DNA of 64,000 nt from Nigrospora sphaerica (lineage: Eukaryota > Ascomycota > Sordariomycetes > Amphisphaeriales > Apiosporaceae), in contig JAGVVL010000009.1 of the NCBI GenBank assembly GCA_018287875.1, forward strand, positions 1,426,001-1,490,000, given 5' to 3'. Position numbers and translations under genes: made by a program. Below are positions 1 to 10,263 of this stretch, piece by piece. The notes under the pieces were generated by a model. It worked only from the letters and a program-made list of their open reading frames with translations, was not told the origin of the DNA and made no database searches. Numbering within the stretch: position 1 is the stretch's first letter; each line of letters opens with the position of its first letter.

Positions 1-1038
1 CCAGGCAAGTCGGTACTAATCGCTTGTCCGGCGGCGATGCAAAGGACTGGTTGCAAGCGAACAGACGCCGTCGCGGTTCTTGCCCCTCTTGGAGGCCACA
101 GCACTGGGAGGAGCCGGGCAAAGGAAGTGCATCTGTATAAGTCTCGCGGGGGGGGCAACTTATGCATTCTAGCGAAAGCTACACTACCCTACCAGTAAGA
201 GACGGGCATTTTGGCTTGGCCGAAGAGCGGAACACAAACCGGCAGCCTGGCGAGCCCTGGCTGACGAACGCGCAATTGCAGGTACTGTGTAAGCCTGTCC
301 CCTAAGCCCGGAAGCAAATTACAATCACGGCGCAGGGTTCGGGTCAGATCATTCATCCGATGCCCCGTAGCCGGAGGTTCCGGCTTTCCAATCGTCTGCT
401 GATGAAAGGCTCGGTGCTCGCTGGCGTGAGACCCCGGCTGATTCGGTAGCGGTTCGGCCATATACATAGACCAGCCGTCACATGCGCCGGCGCGGTTCCG
501 TCGCCTCGGCCACGGCCAGTTGATTCAAGATCCCGACCAACTGCACGATAATATCCCGGGTGCTTTAAGAAGTAATCAAAATATGCATTGTACACGTGTG
601 TTGGTATGGAGTATCCGTCGTGGTTTCCCATTGGCGAGCGCGCCCGCCCAAGGTCCGGACTGTGTGGGCAACTGAGTTTGTGCGCCGGCATCACAAGTAT
701 CCCAATCTACTCTATAGCCGCAAGACATGGGTGAAGATTGCCTGGACTAGCCTTCGAATCGCTGTTTTCTTAACCCATGATTATAGCATGTTACTCTTGT
801 ACAGACGATCAAACAGAAAGACGCTGGTTGTTTGGTGTCCCAAACTATGTCTCTTTGGGCGCTCTGGGGTTCCAATACTGCAAACCCAATTTTCCCTGAT
901 AGGCCCAAAGCCGAGCACTACGTCGCCGGGACCTTTATTGCTCGATGATTTTTTTTTTCATTCAATTCGTAAATTCGGCTTAATGGCTTTGCTGTGGGCT
1001 CGGCAGTGCTCGTAATACACCACCAGCCTGGCATAGCT
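1..1038. other. Intergenic, downstream of UAP1
   Basis: No recognisable gene. Open frames of up to about 139 codons exist on both strands but are compositionally ordinary and match no family I know. An AATAAA on the minus strand (plus-strand tttatt at 934-939) lies about 100 nt after the UAP1 stop and is a plausible polyadenylation signal for it. Confidence 0.6.
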
Positions 1039-2628
1039 TTAGATCGACTCGGAAACCTCCTGGCCCTTGAACTTCTCCAGGCCTTCTCCACCCTATTTGC
1101 AAACGTTAACCATGAATCAGGGTCGGGGGGGCGGACACCCTTCACTTACGTAGCTGGTCAGAGGGGAAACCTCGAGGCCCTCGCTCTTGACGACGGCGCC
1201 GGCGGCCTTGGCCCACCGCTCGCCCTGGGCCATGATGTCCTGCTTGCTGGTGATCATGTTGTCGTCCTTGGCGTCGGTGCCGTTCTTCAGAGGCGAGAAC
1301 TCGTCCTCGCGCTTGACCTCGAGCGAGGCGAAGTCGCTGAGCTCGAGCATGTTGAAGTTGTCAAACACAAACTGCTCGAGCTTGATGCCGTTGGGCTTCT
1401 CGGGCTTGACCGATTCGCCCGAGGCTGTGTCGACGCAGGGGATCTTCTTTCGCGCGACGTGGTGGGGGAGCTTGCCCATCCACGCCTCCATGCCGTTCAG
1501 GTAGTCGAAGGAGTAGTAGTGGTTCACGATGTTGGCGGCGCGGAACTTGAGCAGGTCGGGGTTCTTGGCGTCCTTGGCCTCGGCCGTCGCGCTGTCAATC
1601 TCCGAGTACTCGACCACGTCGGGCTTGCCGTTCTTGGACAGAATCAGGCCGACCGACTCGGTGGCATTGCGCTTGCGCACGACCTTGGTGGCAATCTTGG
1701 CCTTCTGCTCGGCCGAGAAGCCGATGAAGACGGGGTCGGCAACCTTGACCAAGCAGTTGTCGACGCAGTAGGCGTGGATGTGCTCAACACCGCGCGCCTT
1801 CATGTCCTTGAGCACCGTGTCGACGTCGGCACCGAACTTGGACTTGATGGGCGCCTGGTACAGAGCCTTGTACAGGCCGCCGTTGCCATCAGGGGCCACG
1901 GCAACCTTGCCCTTGGCCTCCAGCATGATCTTGCCCTCGTTGGAGATGCAGGGCAGGACACCCTGCTCGAAGATCATGACGTCCTCCTTGCTCATACCAA
2001 AGTAGGGGCCACGCTTCTTGCGGTCTTCCTCGGTCTCGTCAGGCAGGACATCGCCCAGGGACTCTCCTTCAAAGAACTTCTCCGTGTTCTGCCGGGTGGG
2101 GCCGCTGGTCATGACGTACCAGGGGATGGTGGCCTTCTTCGAGGGCGAGAACTTCTTCTGCGCCAGCTCCTGCGCCTTGAGGATTCGCTCGCCCTGGATC
2201 TGGAACAGCGACTTGTGCGAGGGCAGCTTGATGTCGAAGCAGCCCTTGGGGGCCTTGCTGCCCAGGCGCGTGCCCTGGCCACCGGCCATGAGGACGACGG
2301 CCACCTTGCTCTCGGCGATCAGCTTCAGGCCGCTCTCATACCACCGGTCAATATCCTCCTGCTTGGAGTCGAGGATGCTGGCGGTGGCCGACTCGGGGAG
2401 GGGCTCGACAGTAGCGGCAGCCGTCTCCTCGTTCGAAGGGGGGCTCAGGGCCTTTTTGGTGATCTCGTTGATCTCGACGGGGTCGATGGCCTCGAGCTGG
2501 GTGTAGAGGGCCTCCTGCTCGGCTTCGGAGAGCGTGTCGTAGAAGGTGTGGACCTGACCTTGACCGGCCTCGGCGTACCGCGTCTTCTGGGCTTCGACAT
2601 TTTCGGGGGTGAAGGGCTTCGGGGCCAT
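1039..2628 (-). CDS. UAP1: UDP-N-acetylglucosamine pyrophosphorylase
   Basis: Makes UDP-GlcNAc from GlcNAc-1-phosphate and UTP in the cytosol, the last step before chitin, N-glycan and GPI-anchor synthesis. The model has two exons, 2628-1150 and 1092-1039, with a 57-nt intron (1093-1149; donor GTAAGT, branch GTTAAC, acceptor AATAG), giving 510 residues, normal for the family. The nucleotide-binding loop of the UDPGP family, [10 protein letters not shown], sits at about residues 114-123 and is followed by the conserved KAPKG. The second exon adds 17 residues ([11 protein letters not shown] then a short tail), matching the end of known UAP1 proteins; reading through the donor would give a false Pro-rich end. 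The start follows CCAAC and gives a normal N terminus. Chitin demand makes this gene essential in fungi (family knowledge). Confidence 0.95.
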
Positions 2629-4063
2629 GTTGGGCGGCGGTCGTTTGCACGGGGGGCACCGGGGTATATAGGTTATTCTTTTGAGCTATGCAGGCGTAGA
2701 GCCGAGGGGTCGGAGGGGCGTAAGAGCTAGTGGCAGGGGTAGCAGAAACCGGGCAATGGGCTTGGGCAAGGAAGAACAGGAGGAAGAGCAGCAACAGCGG
2801 TGGAAGAGGGGGAGCAGCTCTCGGGTTCCGTACTTATAGTACGTGTAGGGTATGGGATATGCTGATGCAGGGACTTGGTGACACAAGGTGCCTAGTGCCT
2901 TCCTAGCCCCCTGGGAACCTGGCCGGTCCGGGGACAGCGCAACAGGGACAGATATAGACCGGAGACGCGATCCCGCCGGAGTCTCGATCCATGGATGCGT
3001 GCGTGTTGAGTCCCGGCATGGGCAATGGTACAAGTGGCTAGGCTGAGTGAGGGTGGGGCTACGCGCGACAGTGCAGCAGCAGCAGCAGCTCAACCTCCAC
3101 TACCCGTTCTCAGCTCCTACATGACACAGAGGTAGGTTGTACCTAAACTGCCCCGCCATGCATTGGCGCCACACGTTCCCAAATTCTTCAACTTGAGCTG
3201 CCAGTTTTACGAGCTGACAACAGGAGCCTGCGCCAGGGGGCTTGTCCTCCACTCAGCCTGGATTCGATGGGCCATGGGGCGTCAATGCCACCTCCTATTT
3301 GTTCCGGGCCGCCGTTCTACGCCAACCACCCCCTGGCAATGGAATTGCTTCGCTCACAACTGTCCGCATGGTTCCCAAGCATAGTCCCATCCTGTTTGCC
3401 TATTGCCACAAGCTACCATTCGCCTTGTCTATCAGGAAGGCCAATCCTCAAACGTGTTTGCCTTGAATCTACTTGTCAAGTTTGATTCAGCAGCAGGGGC
3501 GATGGCAACTGGTTTGCAGTACAATCGTCTGCTCGCCTCACAGAGCCGAAGAAAGGCTGCTTATGCTGCGGGAAGCTAGAGTATACTGTACACAGGTATT
3601 CTTATCGGGAGTATGACGTGTTTGTATGCAAAGGAACTCAGCGTTTTGATAGAATCGGTGGTCCGACTCGGCTCGAGGGCCAATTGGTACAGCCAACAGG
3701 CAGGCATCACGTCAACTACCGCAGCCCAACAGTCGTTCGACCATTAAATGAAACACTGGGTGTCAAGCGATACTCCGGATTCAGGGCTCGGCAATCTGAG
3801 GGGAATAATTTGTATTTCTGTTTGGCGTCTTCGCCTCAGTGAAAGGCGCGATATTACACAGCAACCCAGGTTGGCAGTGAGTTCCGGCCGTTGCTGGTGC
3901 CCGATTCACGGCACATGCTCCCCCTTCGTCGGCAAAGCCGTTCATGCCCAGGGCCAGTTCGTCTCGAACGGCCCTCGTGTCGTATGGTACATGCTATTCA
4001 CGGTCCGTTTCGCCGCGCGGCGCCGCATCCGGCGGGTGACAGCCCTGTCGCTCTTCCCCCGCT
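2629..4063. other. Intergenic: UAP1 promoter side and TIM10 3' side
   Basis: About 1.4 kb holding the 5' leader and promoter of UAP1 (minus strand). The part near UAP1 has short CAG/CTG runs (around 3070-3090). No further gene is seen; open frames of 70-150 codons here lack recognisable domains. Confidence 0.55.
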
Positions 4064-4419
4064 TCAGCCTCCGAGGCCGAAGCCGCCGGCGGGACCCCTT
4101 GCCTGGGCCTCCTGCTGCATCTGCTCCGACACCTTCATATGCACATCAAAGAACTTGGCCGAGCACCGGTCCAGACAAACGCTCTCGCCCTTGTTGAGTT
4201 CGCCTTCGCGGTAGTCCTGGGGGATGCATTTCTTCGCGCAGACACGGTTGAGGCTACACGCAGCTGTGGTTAGCAGATGGTTCAAGGCGGCGACGCGGGG
4301 GCTGGCGACTCGGGTGCATACCGGTTCAGCATCTCCGACATGAGCTTCATCTCGGCCTCGACTGCGGCGATCTTCTCCGCCGAGGAAGGCTGGGGCCGGC
4401 CGAATCCAAGGAACGACAT
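4064..4419 (-). CDS. TIM10: Mitochondrial intermembrane-space chaperone Tim10
   Basis: Small TIM chaperone. With Tim9 it escorts hydrophobic carrier precursors through the mitochondrial intermembrane space to the TIM22 complex. Two exons, 4419-4322 and 4253-4064, with a 68-nt intron (donor GTATGC, acceptor GTGTAG) encode 95 residues, the usual length. The twin CX3C signature is complete: Cys38-Cys42 and Cys59-Cys63, separated by 16 residues as in yeast Tim10; these form the two disulfides inserted through Mia40. The N terminus [10 protein letters not shown] and the segment [11 protein letters not shown] are typical of Tim10. The nearer acceptor (CCACAG) breaks the frame, whereas GTGTAG restores [13 protein letters not shown]. 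The gene is divergent from the mitochondrial lysyl-tRNA synthetase, with 775 bp between the start codons. Confidence 0.95.
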
Positions 4420-5194
4420 TTTGCAGACGGTGGTTCTGGTCGGAATGGGGAGTTGGTTTGGCAAGGAAGGGAGGGGGAAGGCGAGGTTTGCACGAACGGG
4501 CAAGTAATGGGATGGGCCGGTTCGCTGATGACGAAAGAGCAACTTTTTCAGATCTCTAGGTCAAAGTAGCTTAGAGGACCTCGAAGCTCTGCAGCGGCTG
4601 CGACCGCAGGCCTGCCAGCTCTGCTCTGTAGCGATCAGGCTAAGCAGTACATGTACTCAAGGTACCTGGGCGAGGGTGATTTACCGCCCCATGCGGGCCA
4701 ACTGCACGCTTATCGTGCCCATGGTCACGATAAGCCTGGGGATCAATATCGGGCCGCCACACTGCCTGTCCATCACGAAAAAAAGACTGGCTCCTACCAG
4801 CTTCAAACCGAGACGCGCCTTGCCCGAGGTCCATTGTATTTTCCTCCGGCTCAGCCGCGGGCGAAACCAGCTGTGTGAGATGCCGGTGTAGACTCCCGGG
4901 CTGGGGCTGCATGTGTCTTTTGCTGCTCAGCGTCGCATCTGATTGTTCCCCCTTCGTTGCAAGTTCTCCTTGAGAGACTCTCCGAGTAAGTTGGCGACTT
5001 CCATTCCCTCTGTTCCATCCCCCGGCTTGTCCACGTGATGATATTGCTTAAGAACCGTTGCGACTGACATCACCTCGGTGGTGCTTGATCTCACTTTGCC
5101 AGCACATCTGACTGGGACCCCTCGACGCCTCTCCCTGCCCTCCGCTTGACCTGTCTTGCTCGGTGCGGTTTTTACTGACCGGGTCGCTAGGGAC
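4420..5194. promoter_or_regulatory. Divergent promoter between TIM10 and lysyl-tRNA synthetase
   Basis: 775 bp separating two start codons on opposite strands, both for mitochondrial proteins, so it must hold both promoters. I see no clear TATA box near either start and no other gene. Shared control is an inference from the layout. Confidence 0.6.
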
Positions 5195-6982
5195 ATGGCC
5201 ATGTCACTCTCTCAGATGCTGCGGCCCTACGCCTTCCAGCCCCCCGCCAAGAACGCCGCCGTATACCGGCGTTTCTACTCATTGGTGTGCAGCAGTTGTC
5301 CCCGGCAGCAGGAGTCCAATGCGCGGTCGCAGTCGGGTCACGGCCAGGGCCAGGCCGCCAGACCCTACTCCTCCCAGCCAGACCAGAAAAGTCGCGAGGA
5401 GTGGGAGTCTCAAACGGCTAAAGCCCGGTCCCATGCCACCAGCGCGCGCGTCCAGAAGCTGAGGGACGCGGGTGTTCTGGCCTATCCGCGCATCGCCACC
5501 CCCCAAGGCTCCAAGCAGTTGTCCGTCGGCGAGTTCAGGTCAAACTACGCCAGCCTGGAGCTGGCGGATGAGGATCTGGTCCTGCTGCAAGGCCGCATCC
5601 TGCGTATTCGGAAGATGAGCTCCAAGTTGGTCTTTGTCGACATTGTGCAGAACTTCAGCCGCGTCCAGGTCATGTTTACGGTCGGAGACATGCCGGAAGT
5701 ACCCCTTGAACAGTTCAAGGAGACGTTCAAGACTCTATTGAGAGGCGACTGCATCTCGGTGTCGGGCCGGGCGCATGTAACCACGGCCGGGGAACTGACG
5801 CTGCGAACCGACAGCCTGCCTCAACTTTTGAGCCCCAGCCTGGCACCGCTTCCCACGAGGCTTGTCAACGAGAAAACCACGGCCCTCAACCGCCACCTCG
5901 ACCTTCTTGTCCACGCGAAGAGCAGCAATATCCTCCGTTTCCGCTCGCAGGTCCTGGCATGGCTCCGGTCCTTTTTCCTGGAGCATGAATTTCTTGAGGT
6001 GCAGACACCCATCCTGGCCGCCTACGCCGGTGGCGCCACAGCCCGTCCTTTTCTCACGTCGGCCACCGAGTTCCACGAGCTACCTCTGGCCATGCGCGTC
6101 GCCCCCGAGCTCTGGCTGAAGCGCTTAGTTGTGGGTGGATTTGATAAGGTCTACGAGATTGGGCCGGCCTTTCGCAATGAGGGCCTGGACGGCACCCACA
6201 ACCCCGAGTTCACCATGTGCGAGTTTTATGCCGCATATGCGAACCTGGCCAACTTGATGGAGCTTACCACGGGCCTCATTCGGGGCCTGGCCAGGGACAC
6301 CCACGCGGTGAAGGAGAAATACACACTCGGCCCGCCAGATCTCGAATATTTCGAGAAGGACTTTAGCGTGGTCCATTTCATTCCCTCCCTGGAGGCGGCC
6401 TTGAAGTTCAAGCTGCCCGATCTTTCGCAACCAAATGCCCTGGGGGAGCTGACTAGTCTCTTGGCCACGCACCTGGACTACAGTGTATCCCATGAGGTGA
6501 CGCTCCCCAAGCTTCTGGACAGCCTGGCCGGCGACTTTCTGGAAGGAGGGTCGATGGAGCAGCCGCTCTACATCACCCACCACCCCGCATGCATGTCCCC
6601 GCTAGCCAAGTCCTTCCTCTGCCCAGAGACGGGCCAGCTGGTGTCCGCCCGCGCGGAGCTTTTTGTGCAGGGCCGCGAACTGGCCAACATGTACGAAGAG
6701 GAGAACGACCCCTTCGAACAGAGACGCAAGTTCGAGGTGCAGGTGGCTACGAACAAGAACGGGAACGAGACTGCGGATGGCCAGGCCGTCGTGGACGACA
6801 AGTACATCGAGGCCTTGGAGCACGGCTTGCCCCCCACGGGCGGCTGGGGCTGTGGCATCGAGCGTCTAATCATGCTCCTGTCCGGTACGGACCGCATTCG
6901 CGACACGCTCAGTTTCGGCAACTTGCGCAATGTCGTCTCGGCTACCGAGACCGTGCCAAAAGACAAAGGCCCGGCCGAGTGA
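5195..6982 (+). CDS. MSK1: Class II lysyl-tRNA synthetase, probably mitochondrial
   Basis: Attaches lysine to tRNA-Lys. One exon, 595 residues from the ATG at 5195. An in-frame ATG lies 39 nt upstream, but 5195 gives a typical presequence rich in Arg, Ser and Ala with no acidic residue in the first 30 (MAMSLSQMLRPYAFQPP...YRRF), which points to mitochondrial import. An OB-fold anticodon-binding domain covers roughly residues 120-220 (LLQGRILRIRKMSSKLVFVD). The catalytic core follows, with motif 2 FRNEGLDGTHNPEFTMCEFY near residues 325-345 and motif 3 GGWGCGIERLIML near 547-560. The spacing and the 595-residue length suit fungal Msk1. A cytosolic role is less likely because of the presequence. 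AATAAA occurs at 7183-7188, about 200 nt after the stop. Confidence 0.93.
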   Translation: MAMSLSQMLRPYAFQPPAKNAAVYRRFYSLVCSSCPRQQESNARSQSGHGQGQAARPYSSQPDQKSREEWESQTAKARSHATSARVQKLRDAGVLAYPRIATPQGSKQLSVGEFRSNYASLELADEDLVLLQGRILRIRKMSSKLVFVDIVQNFSRVQVMFTVGDMPEVPLEQFKETFKTLLRGDCISVSGRAHVTTAGELTLRTDSLPQLLSPSLAPLPTRLVNEKTTALNRHLDLLVHAKSSNILRFRSQVLAWLRSFFLEHEFLEVQTPILAAYAGGATARPFLTSATEFHELPLAMRVAPELWLKRLVVGGFDKVYEIGPAFRNEGLDGTHNPEFTMCEFYAAYANLANLMELTTGLIRGLARDTHAVKEKYTLGPPDLEYFEKDFSVVHFIPSLEAALKFKLPDLSQPNALGELTSLLATHLDYSVSHEVTLPKLLDSLAGDFLEGGSMEQPLYITHHPACMSPLAKSFLCPETGQLVSARAELFVQGRELANMYEEENDPFEQRRKFEVQVATNKNGNETADGQAVVDDKYIEALEHGLPPTGGWGCGIERLIMLLSGTDRIRDTLSFGNLRNVVSATETVPKDKGPAE

Positions 6983-8035
6983 GCAGAGTCTGGCTTGGAG
7001 GAGCAGGGAAGGGGACATAGTGTCAGTGGTGCCGTATACATGATGGCTGCACTTAAGCAGAGTCGAGCTATGTACAGGCACAGAGTCGAGCTATGTACAG
7101 GCACAGAGCGGGCATTGTGCTTCACGGAAACGGGCCCAGGTCCTCTAGCTTAGCTCCCCGAGTTCAGCTGCCGTGTGCGAAGAATAAAGAATGAGTACTC
7201 AAGCCCCTACCGCATGCCCTAGTACTAGTCCCTTGATGCCTGTACGTGCATGTGTATGAAGCAACCTGCAATTGCTGGCCAACTAGCCCAGTTCTAGGTT
7301 GCCATGGTCATAAACTCTGCTGTTAGGTTGCCCCAGTCGTGACACCTTTGGCTCGGAAGTCGCCTCAGCGGACATGCATGCGGCAGGGGTACCACCTCAG
7401 CTTCTCCAATTATCACAAACATCACAAGCCCGAGCCGGACAAGGTCACGAAAGAAAGGGCGCCCAGTTCACATGGTCACGGGAACAGTGGGTTACATGTT
7501 CGTCTCGGATTTTCTATCATCGCCGGGTGAGAAAGAAGGCAAAGAATCCGGTAAAGGACCGCCGGCAGGGGAGAAGCCCGAGGCACGCAAGGCCGTCTAT
7601 CGATGACAAAGGCTTCGCCGTTGCCATGTGGGTCTAAATGGCAAAGGATCGCTCCCAGGACGACATGCTGTGGAAGTATGGAGGTGGCTCGAAAATGCCA
7701 TGTCATGGGGTGTGAAAAGGAACGCTCCCAAAACGCCATGTCCCCCCTCTACGAAAGATGAGCGAAGTACCGCGTCTGTCTATGGTACAAATGTGAAAAA
7801 GAAAACGCTGTCGCTCCGCCATTCAATGCGCGAGCGTCGGAAACCAAGGCGCCTTTACCCGTCCGTCCCTTGTGGTAGCCCAAGCCAGGCAGAAGGGAGT
7901 CGGGCGACAAATGGCAAAGCTCTTGATTGCCAGGGCGACAAGAGGGGCGACGGTAGGATCGGAGATTGGGTTGATGGCAAAGGCGAAGGGGATCCGGGGC
8001 CCCCAGAGTGTTGGGTGGTCCGAGTACGACCTCGG
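6983..8035. other. Intergenic between convergent genes
   Basis: 3' regions of the lysyl-tRNA synthetase and the F-box-like gene. It contains a perfect 23-bp tandem duplication (7058-7103) and an AATAAA at 7183-7188. No gene is recognised. Confidence 0.6.
7058..7103. repeat. 23-bp tandem duplication
   Basis: Two perfect adjacent copies of a 23-bp unit that begins CAGAGTCGAGC and ends CAGGCA, followed by the first few bases of a third copy. It lies in the 3' flank of the lysyl-tRNA synthetase gene, probably within its 3' UTR. Confidence 0.9.
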
Positions 8036-10263
8036 TTACAGCCATTTTTGCGGGTTGTGGGTAACATAAGGACCGTGATCGACGATGAAGCCGCGCTCCG
8101 TCTGCAGCAGCAGGTTGAAGTCGCGGCGCTCCCGATCCCAACAGGCGGCCATGGGTCTGGCGTTGGGCGGCTGGTGCTGCACGCCATAGATGGTGCGATG
8201 CCTTCTGATGTCGAAGTAGGGAGGCACGTTGCTGCCGTCGAGGGCAAGGGCGTCGAGAATCCTGGTGCACTTCAAGGTGAAGTCCCAGGCTTTGGCGGCC
8301 ACCCGGCCCCTGGCCGTGTTCTCGGCGACGAGGTCGGCGAGGCAGTTGACGTCGTTTCTCCTCCAGATTGTCGCGGCCAGCGCGTTTCTCATCTCGAGAA
8401 AGTGGTTGTACTGGCGGTCGAGGACCTCGAGGAGGTCGCGGCCATGACAGGCCCGCTCGTGGGCCCGAGCCGGGCCCTGGCGAAAGAAGGGGGCGAGTAA
8501 CCCCTTTCCGCAGAGCGAGCATCGGCTGTACTGTAGGCTCTCCATGACCCTCTTCGGCTGGGGCTTTCCCATCGTCGCGATAAACAGATCGTAGTGTAGG
8601 GCGTCTTGGAGTCTGCGCCGCAGGGCCACCTCTTCGGCGTCGTCTCTGAGCCTGCCCTCTTCCCAGGCTTTGTTAGTCATGCGTTGTTCCTCCTCGGGCG
8701 TGTGGTACTCGAGATTGTCGATGGACTCGAGGATCTTCTCGAGTGTGCCGTACTTGAACGGAAACCCGTCCAGCCATAATCGGAAAGCTCTGCCGGGCAT
8801 TGCGAGCTCGACACCGTGCTTCCGGGCATAGGGAATGAGGGTGGTGAGGCAAGCAACCACGGCACGCCTGGTATCGATCTGGCCGTCGTCCTGGAATATC
8901 ACGTGGTGGCTCCCGCATCGGTCGTGGACTGGCCCCAGGTAGGCCTTCGGGTAGAAATCCAGATCCATGTGCTTCCCGGGCCCCCGGGCCTCGTTAGCCC
9001 GTGCCGTGATATCGACCAGCCGACGAGTGTGGCCAAAATGCACCAGCGGGCACTGGAGCACGCTGAGTCTCTTGAGGTTGGGCATGCAATCCACCATCTG
9101 CTCAATTGCCTCAACATTGAGGAACTCCACACGGTGTAGCTGGAGGTAACGCATATGCCGGCCACGCAGAGCAATGGCTCGGACTAAAAAGGGCCATTTG
9201 TCAGCCTTATGCGACACATGCCGAACGTGTTGGTGAGAGGGAGTGAAACTTACATAGGTGTTGAAGCGTGTTCATGTGCTGTCGGAATGAGCGACCCTCG
9301 TCGGTCCGGACGGGGGACACAATGACGCGGTTAAGCGGCGCTAGGCCCTCTTTCGTGATGGATTTTTCCTTTTCGGCATGCTGCCCTCCCGCTTCTCTTA
9401 ATGCTTCCAGGTCACCGCTGCTGATGTTGGCGTTGCCAAAGAACCGGTTCGTCGTGTCCCAGTGAGTCTGTAGACATGTCAGTTTAACACGGCCAGACGG
9501 GGAACACAATGAATACTCACAAAGGACGATTCAATGGACTGAAAGAAGACTTGGGAAGTACGGGAGACGCTGGATAGGTCTTCGTACGGCAGTAAATCCG
9601 CAACGGCCTCTCTTAACTCGGAGATCAGCATGAACTTGGCAAAGGCGCAGTTATCCTGCCCATTCTTGGGCTTCTTGAACTTGTGTCCCGGGCACAATTG
9701 CAGGGGGGCCTGGGTGGTAATTCAGCTCAGTTGGCCACATGGTTCGACTTTCACGTCACAATCGGACATACATTCGTGGGCCTATTGGCCTCCTGCGGGC
9801 ACCAGTGCAGCTTCTCGGCAGCTTTCTCGAGCTCCGTAGGGCTCTTGCGGAGATCCGAGCGATCCCATGGCTCCATTCGCTTGTGGTACTCCGTGGGGTT
9901 GCGTAGGATGTTGAACTTGGCCTTTTCGTGTACTGCTTCATTGCTACGTTGGATATTAGGGTGCTCAGGTCCCTTAAAGCCACGGTTCAACCGAAGGTGG
10001 TAGCACCGGGTGCTGGCGTCGGTATGGGGTAAATCCCCGAAGGAGTCGTCGGCACTGTAATTGTCCCAGTTCCCGTAGAGGTTCTGGTGGTTCCAGGACC
10101 AATGGCTCTCCTTGAAAAAGTCCCTGGCCATCTGCTCACTGGTCTCCGAGCACCTGTCGACTCTTGGAGTGAAGCGGGACTCTTCATCATTCTCGCCGAG
10201 GGTGGGCTCCTCTTGCAGGGAGTACGGGCAGGGAAAGTCGGCCCATTCCGGAAGATGGTCCAT
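8036..10263 (-). CDS. F-box-like protein, function unknown
   Basis: Not recognised beyond a weak F-box. Four exons: 10263-9772, 9709-9521, 9467-9254 and 9183-8036, with introns of 62, 53 and 70 nt (donors GTATGT, GTGAGT, GTAAGT), encode 680 residues. Residues about 193-227 (ISELREAVADLL, PYEDLSSVSRTS, then a hydrophobic/aromatic end) look like an F-box, the Skp1-binding module of SCF ubiquitin ligases. After it come leucine-spaced lines (MRYLQLHRVEFLN, MPNLKRLSVLQC) resembling degenerate leucine-rich repeats. Near the middle of the last exon is a Cys/His cluster, C-x2-C-x16-H-x3-C, possibly zinc-binding. The third acceptor was chosen as TTTTAG because the nearer ATAAG is out of phase. An upstream in-frame stop precedes the ATG at 10263, but a 5' exon cannot be excluded. 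Many filamentous fungi carry large families of such genes. Confidence 0.75.

Noticed and set aside
994..2730. A 578-codon open frame on the plus strand across UAP1
   Set aside because: It is the antisense shadow of UAP1: Leu/Gly/Val/Asp-rich composition mirrors the GC-biased codons of the real gene and no domain is present.
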